Position numbers and translations under genes: made by a program
Source of the DNA: Mucilaginibacter sp.
GTDB taxonomy: Bacteria > Bacteroidota > Bacteroidia > Sphingobacteriales > Sphingobacteriaceae
DNA length: 49,704 nt
Assembly (NCBI GenBank): GCA_025929405.1
Contig: JAICMD010000002.1
Span: 1 to 49,704, forward strand
Direction: 5' to 3'
Shown: positions 35,362-44,067 of the stretch, in pieces
Layout of the letters: every line of letters starts with the position of its first letter
Position numbering within the stretch: the stretch's first letter is position 1
The notes under the pieces: generated by a model
What the model saw: only the letters and a program-made list of their open reading frames with translations
Databases searched by the model: none
What the model was told of the DNA's origin: nothing

Positions 35362-36864
35362 TCATTTTATGATATATGCAGACAATTCATCCGCTATTTT
35401 TCTATCATTTGCCAAACGCGGCACCTTGTTTTGGCCGCCCAGCTTGCCTTGAGAACGCATATAATTTATAAACGCGTCCTTTTGCAAACTTTGGATGATC
35501 AAAGGTTGCAAAATGTTACCATCTATCAGGTCAAAATAATAAATATTTTTTTGCTGCAGGGCCTTGTCAACCTTCAAGCTAAACGCTTTTAAGTCTTTAG
35601 GTTGGTTGCCAAACTCAATAAACCATTCGTGGTAGGGTAGCTGCCCCTGCGGCGGATTTACCTGCGGCGCCACTGTAAACTCTATAATGTCCACACCTTC
35701 TTGGTTGGCTACTTTCATTAATGCCTGCTCAACTTCTTCGCCTATAACATGCTCGCCAAAGGCGGATATATAGTGTTTAATGCGCCCGCTAACTACAATT
35801 TTATAGGGGTTTTTTGATACAAACTTTACGGTGTCGCCAATACTATAACCCCATAAACCGGCATTGGTATTTAATATCAGCGCGTAATTTTTATCCAGCT
35901 CAACATCTTGTAAACTAATGCGGGTTGGGTTTTCATTAAAATATTCATCAGCAGGAATAAATTCATAAAATATCCCCGAATCAACCAGCAATAGCAATCC
36001 TTTTTCTTTTTGCGAATCCTGGAAAGCAATAAAGCCTTCTGATGCCGGGTAGGTTTCGATGGTGTCGATATCAAAACCAATGCTTTCTTCCATACGGGCG
36101 CGGTAAGGTTCATAATTCACACCGCCATAAACATATAGTTTAAAGTTTGGAAAGATGTCTTTGATCTTCTTACCGCCGTTTACTGCCGATAACCTGTCGA
36201 AATACATTTGGCACCAGGGCGGTATGCCCGATATCAGGCGCATATCCTCTTTAGCGGTTTCTTCAACAATGGCATCAACCTTTTGCTCCCAATCGTCAAT
36301 GCAATTTACCTCATAGCTGGGCAGCCTGTTTTTTTGCAGATAAGCCGGTACATGGTGTGCCACAATGCCTGATAGCCTGCCTGTTGGTATGCCTGCTTTA
36401 ACAGCCAACTCGGGGCTGCCTTGCAGGAATATCATTTTGCCGTCCACAAAATCAGCATCGCCGGTTTCGTGAATATAACTTAACAAGGCATTTCGTGCGG
36501 CTTTAATATGCTCGGGCATGCTCTCTTTTGAGATGGGGATATATTTTACGCCTGATGTTGTGCCCGATGTTTTGGTAAGATAAGCGGGCTTACCAGGCCA
36601 TGATACGTCCTCTTCGCCTGCAGTTATCCGTTCAATATAGGGGCGCAGTTCTTCATAATCACGAACAGGGACGTGCCGTTTAAAATCGGCGTAAGTTTTG
36701 ATCTGACCGAAGTAGTGATCTTTGCCGAAAGAAGTATTTTTTGCCTTTTCAATAAGCGCGGCAAACGTTTGGTTTTGCAGTGGTATAGCGTTATGCCTTA
36801 TATGGTTCAGATCCCTGTTAACCCACGCCGCAAATATCTTACTCAACAGTCCCTTCAGGCCCAT
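35362..36864 (-). CDS. GH3 auxin-responsive promoter family protein (acyl-adenylate type)
   Basis: FGKDHYFGQIKTYADFKRHVPVRDYEELRPYIERITAGEEDVSWPGKPAYLTKTSGTTSGVKYIPIS...YPASEGFIAFQ...GLWGYSIGDTVKFVS. Confidence 0.92.
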   Translation of the reverse strand: MGLKGLLSKIFAAWVNRDLNHIRHNAIPLQNQTFAALIEKAKNTSFGKDHYFGQIKTYADFKRHVPVRDYEELRPYIERITAGEEDVSWPGKPAYLTKTSGTTSGVKYIPISKESMPEHIKAARNALLSYIHETGDADFVDGKMIFLQGSPELAVKAGIPTGRLSGIVAHHVPAYLQKNRLPSYEVNCIDDWEQKVDAIVEETAKEDMRLISGIPPWCQMYFDRLSAVNGGKKIKDIFPNFKLYVYGGVNYEPYRARMEESIGFDIDTIETYPASEGFIAFQDSQKEKGLLLLVDSGIFYEFIPADEYFNENPTRISLQDVELDKNYALILNTNAGLWGYSIGDTVKFVSKNPYKIVVSGRIKHYISAFGEHVIGEEVEQALMKVANQEGVDIIEFTVAPQVNPPQGQLPYHEWFIEFGNQPKDLKAFSLKVDKALQQKNIYYFDLIDGNILQPLIIQSLQKDAFINYMRSQGKLGGQNKVPRLANDRKIADELSAYIIK

Positions 36865-36870
36865 AAACGT

Positions 36871-37599
36871 TTAATTTGTTTCGGCAATATCGTCATCTAC
36901 ATCTTGGTGGCTGTAAATTAATTTGCGGTAAGTAACCGCCAATACAATATTTACAAACGGATACGTAAAAACAATTGCTAATGATACAAACGGATAGTAT
37001 TGAGATATTAACGCAGGCAGGGCGATAAACAGTAAAATGATAATGAGTATACTTAAAACTTTAAAAAAGTAACCACGGGTTAGATCCCAGCTTTGGCGCA
37101 GAGATTCAAATGCGCCCGAGTGGTCGTCAACTATAAAGTTATTGAAAAACATTATCCTCAGCGCCAGGAACAAACCTAAAAACGTGCCTAAAACTTCAAC
37201 TGTAGTTTCAATATTAGGATAACTATTCAGCCCCTGTGTAAAAAAATGAAAGGTTGTTATTAAAAACGCTATTAAAAAAACTACTATTAAATAGCTGATG
37301 ATCATTTTTATACCCGGTAGTACCTGCGATATTTCAAACTCATAATATTCGCTATCAATAACAGTAAATATCAGTTTGTATAATCCCAGGGTAGTATAAG
37401 CCTGAACAAATATCAGAAAGAAGGAAACAATCATTCGTCCGGCAAATTCTTCGGGCAGGATGATAAACTGGGTAATAACAGCTAAAACAGATAATAAAAA
37501 AAACGATATAGCCGAGTAGACTATAATAGTTACAAAGTTGTTTTTAAATATCTTCCATGCAGTTTGTAAGGTTTCTACAATGGAAAAAGGATGGTACAT
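36871..37599 (-). CDS. Multi-pass membrane protein of unknown function
   Basis: Six hydrophobic segments; no motif recognised with certainty. Confidence 0.65.
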   Translation of the reverse strand: MYHPFSIVETLQTAWKIFKNNFVTIIVYSAISFFLLSVLAVITQFIILPEEFAGRMIVSFFLIFVQAYTTLGLYKLIFTVIDSEYYEFEISQVLPGIKMIISYLIVVFLIAFLITTFHFFTQGLNSYPNIETTVEVLGTFLGLFLALRIMFFNNFIVDDHSGAFESLRQSWDLTRGYFFKVLSILIIILLFIALPALISQYYPFVSLAIVFTYPFVNIVLAVTYRKLIYSHQDVDDDIAETN

Positions 37600-37608
37600 A
37601 TTATTTAT

Positions 37609-38577
37609 TTATGATCTGTTTATGATTACGCGTTTCCAAAAATCCTGCATAAAACCTAAGCCGTAGGCAGTAAGCTGTATAACGGACGCTATTATACTCA
37701 AAAATGCAATTTTTACCGACTTGTTTTTCCACCACGCGTGAAAAAATATCAACAAAATAAATATAGCTAATATAATATTACATAATATGGCTATGGGCCA
37801 GTTTAATAAATTGCTGATAATGGTAAACAATAAACCCAATGTAAATATAGCCGGGAAAAAATGTACCGCTTTTAACCCTTTTGGGAAGAATTTATATACG
37901 TTAATACGTGCCCTGCCAAAAAAATGCAGTTGCTTATAAAACTGGAAAAACGTTGCGCGCCTTTTATGGTATACTTTTGCATCAGGTATTAAACCGATTT
38001 TAAAACCGCTGGCATGTATGCGTATGCTGTATTCAATATCCTCGCCCAAACGGGTAATGATAAAGCCGCCTACCTTTTCCCAAACCTTTCGCGATATGCC
38101 CATGTTAAAGCTGCGTGGGTGGAACTGGCCTATACCTTTTTTATTACCACGTATACCGCCGGTGGTAAAAGGGGAAGTCATGGCATAACTGATGGCTTTT
38201 TGCGTTGGCGTAAATGATGGATGCGCCGCATCCGGGCCGCCATAGGCATCCAGCCAGTTATTGGTTAACGCGTTATTAACGATCTGTAAGTAATCTTCGG
38301 GTACTAATATATCCGAATCAAATATGATAAAGTAATCGCCGCTGGCCCTTTCAAAGGCATAATTACGGGCAAAGCCCTGTCCGGCGTTTTCCTTTACAAA
38401 GTATTTAATATCCAGCTTATCAGCAAAGCTGTTTACTATATCTGCTGCATCATTTACCGAGCCGTCCTCAATAACCAATACCTCAAAATGCTTATAGGTT
38501 TGCAGGGTAAGGGTTTCCAGCAGTTCTTTAATCTCCTGCGGGCGGTTGTATAAAGGGATGATGATAGAGTAGAGCAT
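37609..38577 (-). CDS. Glycosyltransferase family 2 with C-terminal TM helices
   Basis: LYSIIIPLYNRPQEIKELLETLTLQTYKHFEVLVIEDGSVND...FIIFDSDILVPEDYL...GGFIITRLGEDIEYSIR. Confidence 0.92.
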   Translation of the reverse strand: MLYSIIIPLYNRPQEIKELLETLTLQTYKHFEVLVIEDGSVNDAADIVNSFADKLDIKYFVKENAGQGFARNYAFERASGDYFIIFDSDILVPEDYLQIVNNALTNNWLDAYGGPDAAHPSFTPTQKAISYAMTSPFTTGGIRGNKKGIGQFHPRSFNMGISRKVWEKVGGFIITRLGEDIEYSIRIHASGFKIGLIPDAKVYHKRRATFFQFYKQLHFFGRARINVYKFFPKGLKAVHFFPAIFTLGLLFTIISNLLNWPIAILCNIILAIFILLIFFHAWWKNKSVKIAFLSIIASVIQLTAYGLGFMQDFWKRVIINRS

Positions 38578-38584
38578 GTATTAT

Positions 38585-38747
38585 ATGTGCAGATGTGCGG
38601 GTGTGCAAATGTGCAGATTTTTGTCTGAAGTATGATTTATTAGATTTATTGATTAAAAGATTTTTTTCATCTGCACATCTGCATATTCACGCATTTGCAC
38701 ATTTACAACATCTGCACATCTGCATATCCACGCATCTGCACATCTAC
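38585..38747. repeat. Family F4 iterated-word inverted repeat (TGCAGATGTGCAGATGTGCAAATG)
   Basis: atgtgcagatgtgcgggtgtgcaaatgtgcagattttt ... tcatctgcacatctgcatattcacgcatttgcacatttacaacatctgcacatctgcatatccacgcatctgcacatctac. Confidence 0.9.
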
Positions 38748-39700
38748 TAAATAACATCCTCCACCTGGTATTTATTGCGTTCAGGGGTGCTGCGCGATAC
38801 CAGTTCGGCGATGAAGCCGGTTAGGAATAGTTGTGAGCCTAATACTATTGCTGTTAGCGCAATATAAAATAATGGTTTGTCGGTTACTTCACGATAGTTA
38901 CGCTCGTTATGGGCTATGGCATATAGTTTTTCGGCAATGAGCCATATTGCGCAGATAGTGCCCGCCAAAAAGCTTAGTGCGCCTAACGAACCAAACAGGT
39001 GCATGGGCCGCTTGCCGAATTTAGAAACGAACATAATAGACAATAAATCCAGCGGGCCGCGGATAAACCGCTGTAAACCACCAAACTTGGTAACCCCAAA
39101 TTTACGGGCCTGGTGCTGTACCACCTTTTCGCCTATATTGTTAAAGCCTTCCCATTTGGCAATTACAGGTATATAGCGGTGCATTTCGCCGTAAACTTCA
39201 ATATTTTTAACTACCTCATTTCGGTAAGCTTTAAGCCCGCAATTCATATCATGCAATTTTATGCCTGATAACGACCGGGTAACACTATTGTATAATTTGG
39301 TAGGGATAGTTTTGCTTAAAGGGTCGTGCCGGTTTTTCTTCCAGCCACTTACCAGGTCGTACCTGTCTTGGGTAATCATGCGGTATAACTCAGGTATTTC
39401 ATCGGGACTATCCTGCAGGTCGGCATCCATAGTAATTACTACTTCACCGCTTGCGGCTTCAAAACCGGTATTCAGCGCGGCTGATTTACCATAATTACGC
39501 CTGAATTTAATGCCTTTTATAAACGGGTTGTTTTTACGTAGTTCGGTAATTAACTGCCATGAGCCATCCCTGCTGCCATCGTCAACCAATATTATCTCGT
39601 ATAAAAAGCTGTTGGCATCCATTACACGGCTTATCCATGAGGTAAGCTCGGGCAATGATTCAACCTCATCATAAACAGGTACTACTACTGATATATTCAT
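38747..39700 (-). CDS. Glycosyltransferase family 2, DPM1/GtrB-like with two C-terminal TM helices
   Basis: ISVVVPVYDEVESLPELTSWI...EIILVDDGSRDGSWQLI...VITMDADLQDSPDEIPELYRMI. Confidence 0.94.
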   Translation of the reverse strand: MNISVVVPVYDEVESLPELTSWISRVMDANSFLYEIILVDDGSRDGSWQLITELRKNNPFIKGIKFRRNYGKSAALNTGFEAASGEVVITMDADLQDSPDEIPELYRMITQDRYDLVSGWKKNRHDPLSKTIPTKLYNSVTRSLSGIKLHDMNCGLKAYRNEVVKNIEVYGEMHRYIPVIAKWEGFNNIGEKVVQHQARKFGVTKFGGLQRFIRGPLDLLSIMFVSKFGKRPMHLFGSLGALSFLAGTICAIWLIAEKLYAIAHNERNYREVTDKPLFYIALTAIVLGSQLFLTGFIAELVSRSTPERNKYQVEDVI

Positions 39701-39817
39701 TCGTTGGCTAAGGCAGGATAGGAGTTATAGCTATCCAGCACAAAAATATAAAAAATGAGTTAGGTTGTATGTGGATGATTTTAAGAGTTTAATTACGTGC
39801 ATTGCATGTTAATCCGT

Positions 39818-39937
39818 CTCCGTCAGGAGTCAAATGTATTAAGATTCTGCGTGCCGTAGGTACGCTAAGGGCTCCGCACCTAATGGAGCGGAGATCGGCT
39901 GCGGTTTTTTTACCGACATCTAACCCTTACAGGGTTA
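39818..39937. repeat. Hairpin-bounded interspersed element, copy B
   Basis: ctcc-gtca-ggag ... caaatgt ... gcgtgccgtaggtacgc ... ccgcacctaatggagcggag ... taccgacatc taaccc-ttaca-gggtta; same layout and gtgccgtaggtacg core as 28612-28747. Confidence 0.85.
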
Positions 39938-39952
39938 TCCTGCTTTTTATTA

Positions 39953-40543
39953 TCAATCAAACTGCCCTTGCAAGCGCGTAAGCCTTTCAATTAACTGGCT
40001 CAACCTTTCTTGTTCGTTTTTTACAAAGCGTTCACGTACAAAAAACGTGGTAAATAATACCAGTACCCCATATATACTATAAACAACGGCTTTAAACAGG
40101 GCCGAGGCGCTTTGCAATACCTCATAAAAATATAGCAGCAGCCCGGTGCTTATCAGCAAAACATAGGCGTAGTACATCCAGCCATATATTTTTGAGCGTG
40201 ATTTTTGATACTCTTTAAGCCCTTGCAGGTAATCGGCAGGGTTAATGGTGACATCGCGCTTATTTATGAGCCTGTAATCGCGTATCATCATCATCCAATA
40301 CATCAGGATGGTTGTAATTAATATAACGATGCCCGCATAGGTTACCCATGAGCGGAATACAAAGAACAACATAACGGCCAGTAATGCCGATATAGCTATG
40401 CTCATGCTCACTATGTTATAAAGCAGTTTTGTACTCATTCCGCTTATCCCTTTTTTTACCTGCTTCAGCATCTCATCCACTGAAAGCTGATCGCGTTTTG
40501 GCTGCTCCTGCCAAAGCGAAATTAATTGATCAAAGTCTTTCAT
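39953..40543 (-). CDS. Membrane protein encoded with the ECF sigma factor (putative anti-sigma/regulatory role)
   Basis: Start overlaps the sigma gene by 14 bp; soluble N-terminus then TM helices. Confidence 0.55.
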   Translation of the reverse strand: MKDFDQLISLWQEQPKRDQLSVDEMLKQVKKGISGMSTKLLYNIVSMSIAISALLAVMLFFVFRSWVTYAGIVILITTILMYWMMMIRDYRLINKRDVTINPADYLQGLKEYQKSRSKIYGWMYYAYVLLISTGLLLYFYEVLQSASALFKAVVYSIYGVLVLFTTFFVRERFVKNEQERLSQLIERLTRLQGQFD

Positions 40544-41027
40544 ATTGGTTATATAATTCCGTTAATCGTTGTTTAATGCGGTGAACTTTTACGCGTAAAT
40601 TCCCCTCTGATATACCCGAAATTTCCGCAATTTCGGGGTATGGCACTTCATCAAGCACCATGGTTATGATAATTCTTTCTGATTCTTCCAGTTTTGATAT
40701 GCACTTATAAAGCATGGCCACCTGTTCATTTTTTTCCGATATTTCTTCACCCTTCGTTTCTTCCAGTTCAGGTGTTAGTTCATCCTTGGCCTGGCGTTTT
40801 TCTGAGCGTAGGTAGGTTAGGCAGGTGTTAACGGCAATGCGGTATATCCAGGTTGATATCATAGCCTGGTTCCTGAATTTCTCCAGGTTTTGCCAAACCT
40901 TTAAAAAAGTTTCCTGCATCAGGTCGTTCGCGGCGTCATCATCGCCGGTATAACCATAGCATAAATGGTATATCTTTTTCGAGTTGGCCTCAAATATCTT
41001 TTTAAATGCTGCCTCTTTGTCCGTCAC
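40530..41027 (-). CDS. RNA polymerase sigma-70 factor, ECF subfamily
   Basis: FKKIFEANSKKIYHLCYGYTGDDDAANDLMQETFLKVWQNLEKFRNQAMISTWIYRIAVNTCLTYLRSEKR...VPYPEIAEISGISEGNLRVKVHRIKQRL. Confidence 0.96.
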   Translation of the reverse strand: MTDKEAAFKKIFEANSKKIYHLCYGYTGDDDAANDLMQETFLKVWQNLEKFRNQAMISTWIYRIAVNTCLTYLRSEKRQAKDELTPELEETKGEEISEKNEQVAMLYKCISKLEESERIIITMVLDEVPYPEIAEISGISEGNLRVKVHRIKQRLTELYNQYERL

Positions 41028-41071
41028 TTAATTCGTGGTGTTTTACTTTAGATAAGCTCTCAAATATAATG

Positions 41072-41599
41072 TTACAGCAAATAACTATTCTTATTTAACC
41101 ACGAAAATTTAGACGCGGCATCTTCAACCATATTATTATAATTATCCTGATAATCAAACTGCAGGTCCTCATGCAGGTTTTTGATCAGCCCGCGTATTTT
41201 TTCCAACTGACGGGTTAATATCATTCGTAAAGGTTTGTAGGATGAACGCCTGTCGGCATATTGAATATAATTGGTGCAAAAGTTTATCAGTAACTCCGCT
41301 TCAGCACCTTTTGATGCCATAAACTTGGTATACTTGCCTATCAGCCTTAAAATTTTGCGTAACGCCTTAGCTGCGTTGTAACTCTGCACGGGTAATTGAC
41401 TAAACATAAATCCCGCTTCAGCTTTTACCTTTTCAATAAAAGCGGCTTCATCATGGGCCTCAAATAGTAAATAGGCCAGCAGTTCCTTATTTTCTTTTTT
41501 ATGGCGAGCCAAACGCAGGCATAAAGCGGTTATTTGTTCGGCAGGTAAATGCTGTAATTCCTTTTTAATGTCCTGTAAGCCGTGGGTTATAGTGCTCAT
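41072..41599 (-). CDS. Conserved hypothetical protein
   Basis: Full-length ORF with coherent charged/helical composition upstream of the sigma gene. Confidence 0.65.
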   Translation of the reverse strand: MSTITHGLQDIKKELQHLPAEQITALCLRLARHKKENKELLAYLLFEAHDEAAFIEKVKAEAGFMFSQLPVQSYNAAKALRKILRLIGKYTKFMASKGAEAELLINFCTNYIQYADRRSSYKPLRMILTRQLEKIRGLIKNLHEDLQFDYQDNYNNMVEDAASKFSWLNKNSYLL

Positions 41600-41646
41600 G
41601 CTTTAAAATAGTTTAGCAAAGTACTAAATAGTTGTAGTTTTGTAAC

Positions 41647-41742
41647 CTTAATTAGTGATTTAGTGCAGCATCACGAAAAACAGTATCAAATAAATAAATC
41701 ATTGATTAGAAAATAATCACTAATTCACTAATTCGTTAATTA
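41647..41742. repeat. Family F5 iterated-word inverted repeat (CACTAATTCACTAATTCG)
   Basis: cttaattagtgatttagtg ... aatcactaattcactaattcgttaatta. Confidence 0.75.
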
Positions 41743-41750
41743 AATAATAT

Positions 41751-42257
41751 ATGTCTACCAAATCAAAAAAGATATTCCTGCTGCTAAGCATCGTTGTTCC
41801 GTTCCTGTTCTATTGTGTTTATTACTATGGTATGATGGTAAAAAACGCACCCTATAAATTTGTTGAGTTTGACTCAATTGTTTTTCAATATGGCGACAGG
41901 GACAGCCTGCTTAACAAATACAATTCAAAAACAGGAGAGTACCAATATCTCAATAAACATGATTCATTGGTAAAAATGACCTTGCATTTAAGCAAGGACG
42001 ACCTGCTTTACCTGCACCGTAAGGCTGCCGACCTGGGTTTCTGGGATTTTCCTTCGTCAGAAACAGGCGATTCTGTAACCACAGCCGGGCCTAAACCGCC
42101 GCGTTATATTATTGAGTTTAACTATAAGCGAAAAAGCAAAAAGGTTATTTATGATGCCAATTTTGATGGTGACCCCAGGCTTAAAGATGCTAACGAACGT
42201 TTGATACGCGAAATAACCGGTGTGTTGAATGACGCGGAAAAGAAACAGAAAAAATAA
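41751..42257 (+). CDS. Hypothetical membrane-anchored protein
   Basis: N-terminal TM (IFLLLSIVVPFLFYCVYYYGMMV) then soluble domain. Confidence 0.7.
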   Translation: MSTKSKKIFLLLSIVVPFLFYCVYYYGMMVKNAPYKFVEFDSIVFQYGDRDSLLNKYNSKTGEYQYLNKHDSLVKMTLHLSKDDLLYLHRKAADLGFWDFPSSETGDSVTTAGPKPPRYIIEFNYKRKSKKVIYDANFDGDPRLKDANERLIREITGVLNDAEKKQKK

Positions 42258-42262
42258 ACGCG

Positions 42263-42294
42263 TTTGTTTATTGCAAATGCTTTTTCTATATTTG
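42263..42294 (+). promoter_or_regulatory. Bacteroidota-type promoter of rplU-rpmA
   Basis: TTTG (42263-42266), 20 nt, TATATTTG (42287-42294). Confidence 0.78.
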
Positions 42295-42327
42295 CACCTC
42301 GAAATTTTAAAAATTAATTAACAAACC

Positions 42328-42636
42328 ATGTACGCAATAGTAAGTATAGCCGGACAGCAATTTAAAGTTGCAAAAGACCAGCAGATCTTTGTACACAGAT
42401 TACAAGGTGATGAAGGCGCTAGTATTGAATTTGACAATGTGTTGTTAGCAGAAAACGAAGGTAAATTCAAATTAGGTACTGATTTGAAAAGCGCTAAGGT
42501 ATCGGCTAAGATCGTGTCTCATTTAAAAGGTGATAAAGTAATTATCTTCAAAAAGAAAAGAAGAAAAGGTTACAAAAAGAAAAACGGCCACCGTCAGCAA
42601 TTTACCAAAATTGAGATAACCGGTATAACATTATAA
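42328..42636 (+). CDS. rplU: 50S ribosomal protein L21
   Basis: MYAIVSIAGQQFKVAKDQQIFVHRLQGDEG...KVIIFKKKRRKGYKKKNGHRQQFTKIEI. Confidence 0.98.
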   Translation: MYAIVSIAGQQFKVAKDQQIFVHRLQGDEGASIEFDNVLLAENEGKFKLGTDLKSAKVSAKIVSHLKGDKVIIFKKKRRKGYKKKNGHRQQFTKIEITGITL

Positions 42637-42686
42637 TTTAAGTTTAAAATCAGATCCTGTTAACAGGATCATAACGATATAAAGAA

Positions 42687-43124
42687 ATGGCACACAAAAA
42701 AGGGGCCGGTAGTTCCAGAAACGGCCGCGAATCGCATAGCAAACGTTTAGGTATCAAAATTTTTGGTGGTCAGCCGGCAATTGCAGGTAACATCATTGTA
42801 CGTCAGCGTGGTACCCAGCACAACCCGGGCCTTAACGTAGGCATCGGTAAAGATCATACTTTATTTGCATTAGCATCAGGCGAAGTAGTTTTCAAAAAGA
42901 AAGCTGATAACCGTTCATATGTATCAGTTATCCCTTTTACAACTGCACCTGTTGTTGAGGATGCTGCTCCAGCACCTAAAGCAAAAGCAGTTGCCAAACC
43001 TGTTGAAGCTGCTCCTATTGCAGAAGCTGCAACCGAAGAAGCTCCAAAAGCAAAAAAAGCAGCGACTCCAAAAAAGAAAGCCGCTGATGCTGAAGAAGCA
43101 ACAGAAGCTCCTGCGGCTGAGTAA
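42687..43124 (+). CDS. rpmA: 50S ribosomal protein L27 with long Ala/Lys/Glu-rich C-terminal extension
   Basis: [72 protein letters not shown], then a ~55-residue low-complexity tail. Confidence 0.97.
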   Translation: MAHKKGAGSSRNGRESHSKRLGIKIFGGQPAIAGNIIVRQRGTQHNPGLNVGIGKDHTLFALASGEVVFKKKADNRSYVSVIPFTTAPVVEDAAPAPKAKAVAKPVEAAPIAEAATEEAPKAKKAATPKKKAADAEEATEAPAAE

Positions 43125-43139
43125 TCTGAAGGAAATATT

Positions 43140-43175
43140 AACAAAAAGGCCTTTCGAATTCGAAAGGCCTTTTTG
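43140..43175. terminator. Bidirectional terminator between convergent rpmA and TonB-like gene
   Basis: aaaaaggcctttcgaattcgaaaggccttttt perfect palindrome with T-tracts both ways. Confidence 0.9.
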
Positions 43176-43178
43176 GTT

Positions 43179-43616
43179 TTAGTTATACCTGTTTGGTATT
43201 GGCACTAACTTAAAATTGAGCGGAACTGTGTACATAACCCGCACAGGCTGTCCGTTATGCATTCCGGGTTTCCAGTGGCGCAGATGATGTACCACCTTTA
43301 ATATTTCTTTATCCTGTTCTTCAACCAGGCCATTCATTACTTTAACGTCGCTAAGGGTGCCATCTTTTTCAATAACCATACTTACCCACACACGACCTTG
43401 TTTGTTTTGCATACGTGCATAGTACAGGTATTGTATGCCTGCCAATTTCTGATAAAAGCGGTCCATGCCGCCTTTATATTCGGGCATAACTTCTACAGGG
43501 GTAGTATAAAGCTGGTCGTCATTACCAGTAGGATTGGCCATAGCCAGCATGGTGTTTTGAGCAAACACACCCGACGAACAAACCGTAGTAATTAAAATGA
43601 ATAATAGCTTTTTCAT
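43179..43616 (-). CDS. Secreted TonB C-terminal-domain-like protein
   Basis: Signal peptide; YPARMQNKQ-like stretch YYARMQNKQGRVWVSMVIEKDGTLSDVKVMNGLVEEQDKEILKVVHHLRHWKPGMHNGQPVRVMYTVPLNFKL. Confidence 0.85.
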   Translation of the reverse strand: MKKLLFILITTVCSSGVFAQNTMLAMANPTGNDDQLYTTPVEVMPEYKGGMDRFYQKLAGIQYLYYARMQNKQGRVWVSMVIEKDGTLSDVKVMNGLVEEQDKEILKVVHHLRHWKPGMHNGQPVRVMYTVPLNFKLVPIPNRYN

Positions 43617-43689
43617 AAAAAACTAATCTTAAACAAAATTAACAGCAGAAAGGCTTTATAACAGGTTATATAAAGTTAATAATTTAATA

Positions 43690-44067
43690 CTAATTATTAA
43701 TTACTTCAATATAAAAGTCTATAGGTAGGATATGCTTAGATCGTATTGTTTTGCCACTTTTAGTTGCCGGAAGCCAATCCGGTAATTTTTTAATAGTTTC
43801 TAAAGCTACAAGGTCGAAATCAGGTCGTACACCTTTCTCGATTTTGAAATTTGTTAAGCTGCCGTCCTTTTCAATGTAGAAACTTACTTTTATAGGCCCG
43901 GATATATTATCGTTAGTATATGGCCATTTTATTTTAGCTAAAAATTTCTTTAAAGAATCTTCACCACCCGGGAATTTGGCAGGAATGATTTTTTGTACAG
44001 CTAAGGAAGGAACTATTTTATTTTTTTTTAAATGGATATTGCCTGCTCTTGATGCTGCCGAAAGCAA
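43690..44067 (-). CDS. TonB C-terminal-domain-like protein, 5' end uncertain (possible frameshift in signal peptide)
   Basis: PAKFPGGEDSLKKFLAKIKWPYTNDNISGPIKVSFYIEKDGSLTNFKIEKGVRPDFDLVALETIKKLPDWLPATKSGKTIRSKHILPIDF; reading frame lacks an ATG. Confidence 0.65.
   Translation of the reverse strand: MLSAASRAGNIHLKKNKIVPSLAVQKIIPAKFPGGEDSLKKFLAKIKWPYTNDNISGPIKVSFYIEKDGSLTNFKIEKGVRPDFDLVALETIKKLPDWLPATKSGKTIRSKHILPIDFYIEVINN

Noticed and set aside
12495-36864. A phytohormone system (LOG-type protein + GH3 protein + Trp synthesis)
   Set aside because: Genes are far apart, on different transcripts and in housekeeping contexts; family names alone do not support hormone production.
38585-38747. 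CRISPR array
   Set aside because: Words are irregular in length and order, arms are inverted, there are no uniform spacers and no cas genes are present.
42854-43182. Antisense/alternate-frame ORFs over the rpmA tail (42854..43144 -, 42919..43182 +)
   Set aside because: Low-complexity Ala/Lys codons of the L27 extension leave other frames open; no independent gene evidence.
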